A program made the translations under genes and the position numbers. From Halalkalicoccus sp. CG83 (GTDB lineage: Archaea; Halobacteriota; Halobacteria; Halobacteriales; Halalkalicoccaceae), in assembly GCF_037081715.1 (NCBI RefSeq), contig NZ_JAZDDH010000001.1:310001-374000 (forward strand): a stretch of 64,000 nucleotides of DNA, in the 5' to 3' direction. Shown piece after piece: positions 9,473 through 17,663 of this stretch. The notes under the pieces are model-generated. The model was not told the origin of the DNA. It did not search any database and saw only the letters and a program-made list of their open reading frames with translations. Numbering within the stretch: the stretch's first letter is position 1; every line of letters starts with the position of its first letter.

Positions 9473-9769
9473 TGCACGTCGAAACAGGTCAGCATCGGTT
9501 TCCTCCCTTTCGCTTGCGATGGTATACCAAATGGCCGCCCGAACTTCAAAAACCAAACCGTAACTCCAGTCCCGAAACCGCCGCGGGCCCGTCGTGACCT
9601 CTCGTCCCTTCCCTCGCTGGCGACGACGACGTCCGGCCCGCGGTCGTGGCGAGGACGATCCGCCCGAGCCGGTGGTTTCGATCCCGAAGTCGGCACGCCC
9701 GTGAGCCGAACGATCGAATCCGACGGGACGACTGAAACGCTTTTGTCCCGAGGCGTCGACCGCCCGCTC
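9473..9769. other. divergent intergenic region
   Basis: About 300 bases between the copper-binding gene (minus) and rpiA (plus). The stretch near 9550-9735 is G+C-rich and noncoding in appearance. A T-rich element GCTTTTGTCC about 30 bases before the rpiA ATG may be its promoter. ATACCAAATGG near 9525-9535 (minus strand CCATTTGGTAT) could serve the copper-protein gene. No RNA gene or repeat is seen. Confidence 0.4.
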
Positions 9770-10453
9770 ATGAAATCGACGGGCGGTGACGACGACGCGA
9801 AGCGACGCGCCGGCGAACACGCCGCCGGGATGGTCGAGGACGGCACCGTCGTCGGCCTCGGTACCGGTTCTACGACGGCGTACGCGATTCGAGCGCTCGG
9901 TCGGGCGGTCGACGCGGGTCTCGACGTCGTCGGCGTCCCGACGTCCTACCAGTCGGGTGATCTCGCCCGCGAGGTCGACGTCCCCGTCCGAACGCTCGAC
10001 GACGTTTCGGGAGTCGACCTGGCGATCGACGGGGCCGACCAGGTCGCGGGATTCGACTGTATCAAGGGCGGCGGCGCCGCCCACGCGAGGGAGAAGCTCG
10101 TCGCTAGCGCTGCCGACCGGCTGGTGATCGTCGTCGACCCCTCGAAGGAGGCGGATCGCCTCGACCGGTCGGTACCGATCGAACTGCTCCCGGACGCCCG
10201 ACGACCCGTCTCGGCGGCGCTTCGAGACCTCGGCGGCGAACCGGAACTCAGGGAGGCCGAACGGAAGGACGGCCCCGTCGTGACCGAGAACGCTAATCTC
10301 GTGATCGACTGTGACTTCGGGTCGATCGAGGACCCTGCCGGGCTGGCGGCCGATCTCTCGGCAATTCCGGGCGTCGTCGAACACGGGCTGTTCGTGGGGT
10401 TGATCGACGAGGTGGTGGTCGGGACCGCTACCGGCGTCGAGACGCGGCGCTAG
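9770..10453 (+). CDS. rpiA: ribose-5-phosphate isomerase A
   Basis: A 227-residue enzyme interconverting ribose 5-phosphate and ribulose 5-phosphate, which supplies ribose for nucleotides. The family motifs are clear: GLGTGSTTAYAI near residue 29, GVPTSYQS near 63, the catalytic-loop DGADQV near 85 and KGGGAAHAREK near 97 holding the conserved Lys, then GPVVTENANLVIDC near 170. The length is normal for archaeal RpiA. The ATG at 9770 is the first start compatible with the family N-terminus (MKSTGGDDDAKRRAGEHAA). Confidence 0.93.
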   Translation: MKSTGGDDDAKRRAGEHAAGMVEDGTVVGLGTGSTTAYAIRALGRAVDAGLDVVGVPTSYQSGDLAREVDVPVRTLDDVSGVDLAIDGADQVAGFDCIKGGGAAHAREKLVASAADRLVIVVDPSKEADRLDRSVPIELLPDARRPVSAALRDLGGEPELREAERKDGPVVTENANLVIDCDFGSIEDPAGLAADLSAIPGVVEHGLFVGLIDEVVVGTATGVETRR

Positions 10454-10495
10454 CGCTGGTCGAACGAAAGATAAACCGAGAACTGGTGGGCAGCC

Positions 10496-10663
10496 TTACA
10501 GGTCGCGGGGCTGGACCGTCTTCCGATCGTTCTCCTCTGCACGGCGGGCTGCGTCCTGGAGCAGCTCCTCGACTTCGTCGTCGAGTGCATCGTAGAAGTC
10601 GGAGGCGACGTTGTGCTCGGACAGTGCTTCCTTCACGGCGGCTTTGACGATCAGGTCTGCCAT
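10496..10663 (-). CDS. DUF1931 histone-fold-related protein
   Basis: A 55-residue protein starting MADLIVKAAVKEAL and ending RKTVQPRDL, the standard length and ends of haloarchaeal DUF1931 proteins, which have a histone-like helix-strand-helix. It probably binds DNA or forms histone-like dimers, but its role is not established. A TATA box (TTATAA, 10689-10694) 26-31 bases upstream of the ATG indicates a leaderless mRNA. It is divergent from larB and convergent with rpiA. Confidence 0.82.
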   Translation of the reverse strand: MADLIVKAAVKEALSEHNVASDFYDALDDEVEELLQDAARRAEENDRKTVQPRDL

Positions 10664-10688
10664 ACGGATTGGCGTTGCCCAGCCGTCT

Positions 10689-10694
10689 TTATAA
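10689..10694 (-). promoter_or_regulatory. TATA box of the DUF1931 gene
   Basis: On the minus strand the sequence reads AAGCTTATAAAGACGG, with the TTATAA core 26-31 bases before the ATG. That distance places transcription start at or next to the start codon, the usual leaderless arrangement in haloarchaea. Confidence 0.6.
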
Positions 10695-10759
10695 GCTTTC
10701 GTGAATCGGCGCGCTCTGAAGCCGATGAGTAGGAGTAGCTGGGGGCTCAGAGGGCCGAT

Positions 10760-11539
10760 ATGGGCCCTCGAGAGATTCTCGAAGACGTTTCGGAGGGGAA
10801 TATAACCGTCGAGGAGGCCGAGGCGCGCCTCACCGGCTACGTGACCACCGATGCCGGTCGGTTCGACGCCGCGCGCGAGCACAGACGCGGCATTCCCGAG
10901 GCGATCTTCGCCCCCGGAAAGACGCCGGCCGAGATCGCCGCGCTCGCGGAGGCCGCCCTCGGGACGACCGGCCGAGCGATCGTCACCCGGATCGACGAGA
11001 CGGCCGTGGCGGCCGTCCGGGAGGCGGTCGACGCCGACGCGGACCTCGCTCACCACGAGCGATCGCGCGTGCTGGTCGTCCACGCCGAGGGGTTCGAGGC
11101 GCCGAGCCTCGACGCCCGGGTCGGGCTCGTCACCGGCGGCACCGCCGACGCCGAGCCGGCGGGCGAGGCCGCGGTGATCGCGAGCGAGACCGGCGCGGCG
11201 GTCGAGCGGATCGAGGACGTCGGCGTGGCGAACCTCACCCGGATCGTCGACCAGCTACCGACGCTCCGCGACCAGGACGTCCTGATCGTCGCCGCGGGCC
11301 GCGAGGGGGCGCTGCCGACGGTCGTCGCGGGCCTGGTCGACGTCCCCGTGATCGGCCTGCCCGTCTCCAGCGGCTACGGCCACGGCGGCGACGGCGAGGC
11401 CGCCCTCGTCGGATTGCTCCAGTCGTGTACCGTCCTCTCGGTCGTCAACGTCGACGCGGGCTTCGTCGCGGGGGCGCAGGCCGGCCTGATCGCCCGCGCC
11501 ATCTCGGGCGCTCGTGTCGACCGAGTTCCGGAATCGTGA
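10760..11539 (+). CDS. larB: LarB, nickel-pincer cofactor biosynthesis (PurE-like carboxylase/hydrolase)
   Basis: A 259-residue protein with the LarB layout: an N-terminal helical segment (GNITVEEAEARL), a linker with HRRGIPEAIFAPGKT near residue 41, then a PurE-like domain (about 110-250) with LVTGGTADAEPAGEAA, LIVAAGREGALPTVVAGLV and GLPVSSGYGHGGDGEAAL. In bacteria LarB carboxylates and hydrolyses nicotinic acid adenine dinucleotide in making the Ni-pincer cofactor used by LarA racemases. No larC, larE or larA is in the window, so its pathway partners must lie elsewhere or it works alone. Confidence 0.88.
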   Translation: MGPREILEDVSEGNITVEEAEARLTGYVTTDAGRFDAAREHRRGIPEAIFAPGKTPAEIAALAEAALGTTGRAIVTRIDETAVAAVREAVDADADLAHHERSRVLVVHAEGFEAPSLDARVGLVTGGTADAEPAGEAAVIASETGAAVERIEDVGVANLTRIVDQLPTLRDQDVLIVAAGREGALPTVVAGLVDVPVIGLPVSSGYGHGGDGEAALVGLLQSCTVLSVVNVDAGFVAGAQAGLIARAISGARVDRVPES

Positions 11540-11708
11540 TGTTCCGTTCACCGACTCCGAACTCATAGCCGAGAAACGACAGTAACGATTCCGATATCTC
11601 AAAACGTCTTGTTGTAATCGCCAAATATGGACTGATTTCGGAAAGGGTATTTACGTTCTCGTCACCGTACTGCTAACTACCGGCATGCGGCACTGCCGGT
11701 TGAACGCG

Positions 11709-11858
11709 ATGCCACACTGTAACCACTGCGATGCGCACGTCTCGGAGCGATTCGAGCGCGTGTTCGCCGACGAGAACGGGCGGATCCTCGCCTGTCCAAG
11801 CTGTTCGGCGAACGCGGGCATAGCGGAAGCGTCGAGACTCCGTGCGCGAAAGGCGTAA
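11709..11858 (+). CDS. small CxxC zinc-finger protein
   Basis: A 49-residue protein ([20 protein letters not shown]...) with two CxxC pairs, CNHC near residue 4 and CPSC near residue 31, a typical zinc ribbon spacing. It closely resembles the short zinc-finger proteins common in haloarchaea. An in-frame ATG at 11685 would add eight residues, but MPHC is the usual start for this type. TATTTACG near 11648-11655 could be the promoter. A regulatory or protein-binding role is inferred only. Confidence 0.68.
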   Translation: MPHCNHCDAHVSERFERVFADENGRILACPSCSANAGIAEASRLRARKA

Positions 11859-11911
11859 GTCCCCCAGGGGCCATCCGTACCGCGACCCAATCACCACGCG
11901 AAGCCTTTCTC

Positions 11912-12157
11912 ATGAGCCACTACGTCTACGTCCTGGAGTGTGCGGACGGCAGTCTCTACACCGGCTACACGACCGATCCCGAGCGACGGCTTGAGGAGCA
12001 CAACGCCGGCGCGGGCGCGAAGTACACCCGCGGACGAACGCCGGTCGAGCTGGTCCACGTCGAGCGTTTCGAGAGCCGGTCGGCGGCGATGGCCCGGGAG
12101 TACGCGATCAAGCAGTTCTCGCGAACGGAGAAGGAGTCATTGGTCGGTCTCGATTAG
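11912..12157 (+). CDS. GIY-YIG nuclease-superfamily protein (UPF0213 type)
   Basis: An 81-residue single-domain GIY-YIG protein. The motif appears as [17 protein letters not shown] near the N-terminus (here YVY...YTG), followed by the conserved Arg (ERRLEEHN) and the helix ending [17 protein letters not shown]. Family members are small, stand-alone nuclease-fold proteins of unclear role, often proposed to act in DNA repair. The gene is convergent with the flavin reductase gene and their stops overlap by four bases. Confidence 0.82.
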   Translation: MSHYVYVLECADGSLYTGYTTDPERRLEEHNAGAGAKYTRGRTPVELVHVERFESRSAAMAREYAIKQFSRTEKESLVGLD

Positions 12158-12720
12158 GCCGTCGTCGTGTGCTCGGTTCTCGGCTCGGGCTCGATGAACG
12201 CGTACTCGACGGCCTGGCGGCCGAGCTTCCGGACGCGTTCCTCGAGTGCGGGGTCGAGGAACTCGCCCTCGTCGTCGAACTGATCGGAGGCGTTGCGGAT
12301 CCCGACCTGGTGGGGGAGCGTCCAGCCGTGAACGGCGCGAACGCTCGCTCGGAGGTGCTCGAGCGTGGGGCCGAAGGTGCCCCCGCCGGCGACCGCGAGC
12401 AGGCCGGTGGTGGTGTCCTCGAACTCGTCGAACCCGCAGTAGTCGAGCGCGTTCTTCAGCGCCGAGGAGATGGTACCGTGGTAGACGGGAGTTCCCAGGA
12501 GGACGGCGTCGGCCTCGCGGATCTCCCGCATGAGGGTCTCGGCCTCGGACGGGTTCTCCGTGTCCGGATCGTACACCGGAAGGTCGTACTCGCGCAGGTC
12601 GAGCAGTGCGGTCGAGGCGCCCGCCTCGCGTGCGGCGTCGAGGGCGTGTTCGAGTGCGAGCCGGGTGTAACTCCCGTCGCGGAGGCTGCCGGCGACCGCG
12701 ACGACGCGTGGCTGATCCAT
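12154..12720 (-). CDS. NADPH-dependent FMN reductase family protein
   Basis: A 188-residue flavodoxin-fold protein. The FMN phosphate loop is [14 protein letters not shown] near residue 10, and the flavin-contact segments are [20 protein letters not shown] near 78 and [10 protein letters not shown] near 108. It likely reduces FMN or quinone-like substrates with NAD(P)H. The ATG at 12720 ([12 protein letters not shown]) gives a complete first beta strand. Divergent from the phosphohexomutase gene with 90 bases between. Confidence 0.86.
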   Translation of the reverse strand: MDQPRVVAVAGSLRDGSYTRLALEHALDAAREAGASTALLDLREYDLPVYDPDTENPSEAETLMREIREADAVLLGTPVYHGTISSALKNALDYCGFDEFEDTTTGLLAVAGGGTFGPTLEHLRASVRAVHGWTLPHQVGIRNASDQFDDEGEFLDPALEERVRKLGRQAVEYAFIEPEPRTEHTTTA

Positions 12721-12810
12721 GTCATCGTTCGGGGTTCGAGCGGCAAAACGACACCGACACCGCACCGTCCGACCCCGCCGATTTTTCCCCTCCGGCGGTG
12801 AGATGGGGGT

Positions 12811-14187
12811 ATGGACACGGCGATCAGCTTCGGAACGGACGGCTGGCGCGCGACGCTCGATACGTTCACCGCGCCGCGGGTACGCATGGTCGGACAGGCC
12901 GTGGCGACGTATCTCGACGACGAGGGCGTTCCGGGCGCCGTCGGCGTCTGCTACGACGCCCGCGAGTCCTCGCCGGGGTTCGCCGAGGAGCTCGCGCGCG
13001 TGCTCTGTGCGAACGGCCGCGACGTCTACATGCCCGAGCGCGATCGCCCCACCCCGCTGCTCGCCTGGCAGATCGTCGACCGCGACCTGGCGGGCGGGCT
13101 GATGCTCACCGCCTCGCACAACCCACCCGAGTACAACGGCGTGAAGTTCATCCCCGAGGACGGCGCGCCGGCACCGCCCGCCGTGACCGACGCCATCGAG
13201 GCCCGACTCGCGGAGCCCGATCCCCTCCCCGAAGACGAGTGGGGGACCGTCCACGAGGCCGACTTTCAGACCACCCACGCGGAGCACGCTCTCGATCTCA
13301 TCGACGGCGACCTCGACGGGCTCCCGGTCGCCTACGACGCGATCCACGGCAGCGGCCGCGGCGTCACCGACGCGCTGCTCGAGCGCGCCGGCGCGACCGT
13401 CGATCGGCTTCGCTGCGGGGACGATCCCACCTTCGGCGGCGTCTCACCGGAGCCCACCCGGGAGAACCTTGGAGAGTTGATCGAGCGCGTGACGGACGGC
13501 GAGGCCGGAATCGGGTTCGCGAACGACGGCGACGCCGACCGGATCGCGGTCGTCACGCCCGAACGAGGCCTCCTCGACGCGAACCTGCTGTTCGCGGCGC
13601 TCTACGACTACCTGCTCGAGACCGACTCGGGGCCTGCGATCCGCAGCGTCTCGACGACGTTCCTCGTCGATCGGGTGGCCGCCGCCCACGGCGAGGAGGC
13701 GTTCGAGGTGCCGGTCGGCTTCAAGTGGGTCGCCGAATCGATGGTCGAACGGGACGCGCTGATGGGCGGCGAGGAGTCGGGCGGCTTCAGCATCAGGGGA
13801 CACGTCCCCGAGAAGGACGGCGTGCTCACGGCGCTGCTCGCGGCGACCGCCCACGACGCGGAGCCGCTGGACGAGCGGGTCGACCGCCTGCTCGAGGAAC
13901 ACGGCGAGATCCACCAGAGCCGGGTGAGCGTCGACTGCCCCGACGAGGAGAAGGCCCCCACGCTGGAGGCGCTCTCGGAGGCGATCCCGGAGTCCGTCGC
14001 CGGCGAGCGTATCGAGGACGTCAACACCGCCGACGGGTTCAAGCTCCTGCTCGAGGACGGCTCCTGGCTGCTCGTTCGCCCGAGCGGGACGGAGCCCAAA
14101 CTGCGGGTCTACGCCGAGGCCGAGAGCGAGGGTCGCGTCGAGGCGCTGCTCGAGGCGGGGAGCGAACTGGTCAACGAGGTCCGCTGA
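12811..14187 (+). CDS. phosphoglucomutase/phosphomannomutase family enzyme
   Basis: A 458-residue alpha-D-phosphohexomutase. It has all four signature sites: the phosphoserine loop LTASHNPPEYNG near residue 98, the Mg loop NDGDADRIAV near 237, the sugar loop GEESGGFSI near 318 and the phosphate loop RPSGTEPKLRVYAE near 424. It interconverts hexose 1- and 6-phosphates (glucose, mannose or glucosamine; the exact sugar cannot be told), feeding glycan and surface-polymer synthesis. It overlaps the convergent acetyltransferase gene by 17 bases. Confidence 0.9.
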   Translation: MDTAISFGTDGWRATLDTFTAPRVRMVGQAVATYLDDEGVPGAVGVCYDARESSPGFAEELARVLCANGRDVYMPERDRPTPLLAWQIVDRDLAGGLMLTASHNPPEYNGVKFIPEDGAPAPPAVTDAIEARLAEPDPLPEDEWGTVHEADFQTTHAEHALDLIDGDLDGLPVAYDAIHGSGRGVTDALLERAGATVDRLRCGDDPTFGGVSPEPTRENLGELIERVTDGEAGIGFANDGDADRIAVVTPERGLLDANLLFAALYDYLLETDSGPAIRSVSTTFLVDRVAAAHGEEAFEVPVGFKWVAESMVERDALMGGEESGGFSIRGHVPEKDGVLTALLAATAHDAEPLDERVDRLLEEHGEIHQSRVSVDCPDEEKAPTLEALSEAIPESVAGERIEDVNTADGFKLLLEDGSWLLVRPSGTEPKLRVYAEAESEGRVEALLEAGSELVNEVR

Positions 14188-14536
14188 GCCGTCCCCGACA
14201 GCGCCCTTCACACTCGACGTCGAAGCCGAGCGACTCGTAGAACCCCCGCACTTCCGGGCGGAACTCCGCCGTTAGGCCACCCTCGCGGTCGGCGGCCGCC
14301 CGGACGAGCGCGGAGCCGATCCCCTTTTCCCGATGAACTCGGCGGACGGCGACGGCCTCGATCCGCCCGCCGTCGAGGACGAGCGCGCCACGGACGGCGT
14401 CGTCCTCGACGCAGACGAGGACGTCGCCCGCCTCGACGGCTTCGCGGACGGTTCCGGGATCGATCTCCAGTAGCGCGCCCTCGAGGACGCGAACGACCGC
14501 CAGGAACTCTCTCGAGCCCGCCTTCCGGACGCCCAT
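14171..14536 (-). CDS. GNAT-family N-acetyltransferase
   Basis: A compact 121-residue GNAT. The acetyl-CoA pyrophosphate loop reads RVHREKGIGSALVRAA near residue 68 (R-x-x-G-x-G/A form), preceded by the beta4 strand GGRIEAVAV and followed by FYESLGFDVE near the end. The substrate is unknown. Its ATG lies one base after the stop of the SAMP2 gene, so the two are surely one transcript. The 3' end overlaps the convergent mutase gene. Confidence 0.83.
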   Translation of the reverse strand: MGVRKAGSREFLAVVRVLEGALLEIDPGTVREAVEAGDVLVCVEDDAVRGALVLDGGRIEAVAVRRVHREKGIGSALVRAAADREGGLTAEFRPEVRGFYESLGFDVECEGRCRGRLSGPR

Positions 14537-14537
14537 C

Positions 14538-14735
14538 TCAACCGCCCGTGATCAACCGCAACACCCGTACGTGATCGGTCTCGACCGACTGGTCCTCGGG
14601 GACGGGCCGGCCCTCGACCATGACGCTGACCTCGTGGGGGCTGAGGTCGAGCGCCGCGAGGAGGTCGGCGTAGGTCGGCTGCTCGAGGCTGAGGTCGTAG
14701 CTCTCCTCGCCGACGACCTCGACGGTGACGTCCAT
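14538..14735 (-). CDS. samp2: ubiquitin-like small archaeal modifier protein SAMP2
   Basis: A 65-residue beta-grasp protein ending in the diglycine tail LITGG. The internal segments TYADLLAALDLSPHEV and VEGRPVPEDQSVE match haloarchaeal SAMP2. SAMPs are adenylated by the E1-like UbaA and then either conjugated to lysines of target proteins or used as sulphur carriers (SAMP2 for tRNA thiolation). The complete GG tail with no extra residues indicates it is ready for activation without cleavage. It is co-transcribed with a GNAT gene downstream. Confidence 0.88.
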   Translation of the reverse strand: MDVTVEVVGEESYDLSLEQPTYADLLAALDLSPHEVSVMVEGRPVPEDQSVETDHVRVLRLITGG

Positions 14736-14760
14736 GTTCCGACTACCCGCGCGAGCGGTT

Positions 14761-15816
14761 TCAGCGTGTCGCGGTCGTCCCGTTCGATCGGGAGGAACGC
14801 GAACGCCGGTCGCCGTAGCGTCCGTAGAGCGCGAGCGAGAGCGCGCCGAGGCCCAGAAGGAACACGAGCAGTTCGACGAGCCCGCCGAGGAAGGGGACCA
14901 GCCCCACGACGAGGACGGCGAGCAGGCCGACGACGAGCGCCGCCCACCGGTTCTCCGCGTCCACGAGCGAGAGCAGCCACGTCCCGACCGCGAACCGGCC
15001 GTAGACGCTCGCGACCCACAGCAACAGCGCGAAGACGAACCCGCCCGCGATCGAGAGCGGGATGCCGACGACCGTGATCGCGACCAGGACCAGCGCGATC
15101 GGGATCCCCACGAGCGCGAGCAGACCGACCCCGGCGCTCTTGACCGGCTCCGTTCGTGCCGTGGTGGCGACGCCGTCGGAGAACCGGGGGAGGACCGCGA
15201 GCAGGATCACCCCGAGGACGAGGTTCACCACGTTCCAGTAGAGCTGACCGAGCCACGCGGGCGGCGTCGGCACCTCGCCGATCGGCGTGGGCGCGCCGGG
15301 GCTCTCCTCGGTGATGGTGCCCCCGACCTCCGAGTCGGGATGGCGGTTCAGTTCGCCGCCGTAGGTGAGGTCGCCCTCGACGACCGCGGCGGGACCGAGG
15401 GTGACGCTTCCGGCGGCGGCGTCGACGTCACCCGTGACGCGCCCCTCGACCGCAACGTTGCCGCCTGCAGCCGAGAGCGATCCGACGCTCGCCCCTTCCG
15501 CGATGACGACGTTGCCCGCTGCGGCCTCGACGCCGCCCGCGACGTCGCCGGTGACCCGGACGTTGCCGGCGAAGGCCTCGACGTCGCCCGTCACCTCGCC
15601 CTCGACCAACACGTCGCCGCCGAACGCCTCCAGGTCGCCGTCGACGGTGCCCTGGACCACGACGGTGCCCGCGAACGCCGTGAGATCGCCGTCGACGGTC
15701 TCCCCCTCCTCGATCACGACCGTATCGCCGCTGCGAGTCTCCTGGGCCGTGGCGACCCCCGCGAACAGGCTCGTCACCACCAGCAGCGTCGCCAGAGCCG
15801 TGATCGTGCGTCTCAT
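14761..15816 (-). CDS. membrane-anchored bactofilin-like (polymer-forming) protein
   Basis: A 351-residue protein. Residues 1-25 are a Sec-type signal ([20 protein letters not shown]). Residues about 30-155 hold seven or so imperfect 17-20-residue repeats of the form V[11 protein letters not shown] (for example [19 protein letters not shown]), a right-handed beta-helix as in bactofilins. After a Pro-rich linker come about five to six hydrophobic segments (185-335) and an Arg/Ser-rich tail. The helix would lie outside the cell, unlike cytoplasmic bacterial bactofilins. A structural envelope role is inferred. The gene precedes samp2 on the same strand with a 25-base gap. Confidence 0.8.
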   Translation of the reverse strand: MRRTITALATLLVVTSLFAGVATAQETRSGDTVVIEEGETVDGDLTAFAGTVVVQGTVDGDLEAFGGDVLVEGEVTGDVEAFAGNVRVTGDVAGGVEAAAGNVVIAEGASVGSLSAAGGNVAVEGRVTGDVDAAAGSVTLGPAAVVEGDLTYGGELNRHPDSEVGGTITEESPGAPTPIGEVPTPPAWLGQLYWNVVNLVLGVILLAVLPRFSDGVATTARTEPVKSAGVGLLALVGIPIALVLVAITVVGIPLSIAGGFVFALLLWVASVYGRFAVGTWLLSLVDAENRWAALVVGLLAVLVVGLVPFLGGLVELLVFLLGLGALSLALYGRYGDRRSRSSRSNGTTATR

Positions 15817-15912
15817 GTCGATCGAATGGACGGCCGTCTGGAAATAGCTTAGCTGCCGGCCGCGAGGGTGACGTTGCGCTCCGACGTTCGGACGGCTCGC
15901 CGTCTCGGGGAG

Positions 15913-15918
15913 TTTATG
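15913..15918 (+). promoter_or_regulatory. TATA-like box of rfcS
   Basis: GAGTTTATGGCG lies 24-29 bases before the rfcS ATG at 15942, the spacing of a leaderless haloarchaeal promoter. It is followed by a (CG)n run (GCGCGCGCGC) in the initial transcribed or start-site region. Confidence 0.5.
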
Positions 15919-15941
15919 GCGCGCGCGCGCCCACCTCGGGT

Positions 15942-16925
15942 ATGAGCGAGACCGAGGGCGCGCCCGCCCCGACGCCCGGTCGCGACGAGATCTGGGTCGA
16001 GAAGTACCGGCCCCACCGGCTCGACGACGTGGTCGGCCACGAGGAGATCACCTCGCGGCTCGCGCGCTACGTCGAGCGCGACGATCTACCCAATCTCCTG
16101 TTCTCCGGGCCGGCTGGGGTAGGAAAGACCACGAGTGCGGTGGCGATCGCCCGCGAGGTCTACGGCGAGGACTGGCGCGAGAACTTCCTCGAACTCAACG
16201 CGAGCGACGACCGCGGGATCGACGTCGTTCGGGGGCGAATCAAGGAGTTCGCGCGCGCGAGCTTCGGCGGGTACGGGTACAGAATAATCTTCCTCGACGA
16301 GGCCGACTCGCTGACGTCGGACGCCCAGTCGGCCCTGCGGAGAACGATGGAGCAGTTCTCGAGCAACACGCGCTTCATCCTCTCGTGTAACTACTCCTCG
16401 AAGATCATCGATCCGATCCAGTCGCGGTGTGCCGTCTTCCGGTTCTCGGGGATCGACGACGAGGCGATCGCCGCCCGGATCCGCGAGATCGCCGACGCGG
16501 AGGGGATCGAGACGACCGAGGAGGGGATCGACGCGCTCGTCTACGCCGCGGACGGCGACATGCGACGAGCGGTCAACGCGCTCCAGGCGGCGTCGGTGAT
16601 GGGCGAGACCGTCGACGAGGAGGCGGTCTATACGATCACGAGCACCGCCCGTCCCGAGGAGATCGAGGCGATGGTCACGAGCGCGATCGAGGGCGACTTC
16701 ACCGGCGCACGGGCGACGCTCGACGACCTGCTCTCGAACAAGGGGCTCTCGGGCGGTGACGTCATCGACCAGCTGCACCGCTCGGTGTGGAACCTCGGTC
16801 TCGACGACCGCCAGGCCGTGCGAACCCTCGACCGGGTCGGCGAGGCCGACTACCGGATCACCGAGGGCGCGAACGAACGGATCCAGCTCGAGGCGCTGCT
16901 GGCGTCACTCGCGCTCGAGGAGTGA
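15942..16925 (+). CDS. rfcS: replication factor C small subunit
   Basis: A 327-residue AAA+ clamp-loader subunit that helps load PCNA on DNA. Walker A is [12 protein letters not shown] near residue 55, followed by [14 protein letters not shown] near 85, Walker [12 protein letters not shown] near 115, sensor 1 [11 protein letters not shown] near 145 and the arginine-finger SRC motif near 163. The C-terminal collar domain runs from about 230. Length and motifs are standard for the archaeal small subunit. No intein is present. Confidence 0.94.
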   Translation: MSETEGAPAPTPGRDEIWVEKYRPHRLDDVVGHEEITSRLARYVERDDLPNLLFSGPAGVGKTTSAVAIAREVYGEDWRENFLELNASDDRGIDVVRGRIKEFARASFGGYGYRIIFLDEADSLTSDAQSALRRTMEQFSSNTRFILSCNYSSKIIDPIQSRCAVFRFSGIDDEAIAARIREIADAEGIETTEEGIDALVYAADGDMRRAVNALQAASVMGETVDEEAVYTITSTARPEEIEAMVTSAIEGDFTGARATLDDLLSNKGLSGGDVIDQLHRSVWNLGLDDRQAVRTLDRVGEADYRITEGANERIQLEALLASLALEE

Positions 16926-17068
16926 ACTGCCGGGAACGGTGGTCGCTACGCCGGGCGATCTTCCGCCCTCCGGGCATCGGCCGCCCGGCCCACGAAAGGT
17001 GGCTACACCGCCCCCTCTCCCGCAAGCCGGCCGCTTATTGAAATGACGGTGGTCGTTCCGTACGCATC

Positions 17069-17560
17069 ATGAGCGTTGACTCCACGGAAGACCTACTCGT
17101 CGAGGGGCTACAGCACGTCTACTACACCGAGCAGCGACTGCTCGACGCACTCGAGGAGCTCGAGAGCACGTCGACCCAGGAGGAGCTTCAGCAGGGCTTC
17201 TCGGAGCACCGCGAGGAGACCCAGAAGCACGTCGAGCGCCTCGAGCAGGTGTTCGAGCAGCTCGGCCAGGAGCCCGAGGCCGCGGAGGACCCGGTCGTCG
17301 AGGGGATGATCGAGGCCCACGAGGAGTTCGTCAACAAGGACCCCAGCGACGCGGCCCTCAACCGGTTCAACATCGCCGCCGGACAGAAGTCCGAGCACTA
17401 CGAGATCGCCGCCTACGGCAACCTCACCCCGCTGGCCGACCAGGCCGGCTACGACGAGGCCGCCGACCTGCTCGAGCAGAACATGCGAGAGGAGCAGGAC
17501 GCGCTCGACGAGCTCTCGGAGCTCGGCGAGAACTTCGACTACGGCGAGCTCGAGGCCTAA
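17069..17560 (+). CDS. DUF892 (YciF-type) ferritin-like protein
   Basis: A 163-residue all-helical acidic protein of the DUF892 family, a ferritin-like four-helix bundle linked to stress responses in bacteria. Candidate metal ligands are [14 protein letters not shown] near residue 18, [17 protein letters not shown] near 45 and the second pair [11 protein letters not shown] near 110 and [11 protein letters not shown] near 143. A TATA-like CTTATTGAAA lies about 30-40 bases upstream of the ATG. Probably a di-iron stress protein; activity is unproven. Confidence 0.85.
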   Translation: MSVDSTEDLLVEGLQHVYYTEQRLLDALEELESTSTQEELQQGFSEHREETQKHVERLEQVFEQLGQEPEAAEDPVVEGMIEAHEEFVNKDPSDAALNRFNIAAGQKSEHYEIAAYGNLTPLADQAGYDEAADLLEQNMREEQDALDELSELGENFDYGELEA

Positions 17561-17663
17561 TCCGCGACGAGCCGGCGTCACGCCACCGATCACCGCTCTT
17601 TCTTCGAGACCGAAACGACCGTTGCGCAACCCTTTTGCCGGCTGCATGGCGAGGTACGCTACC

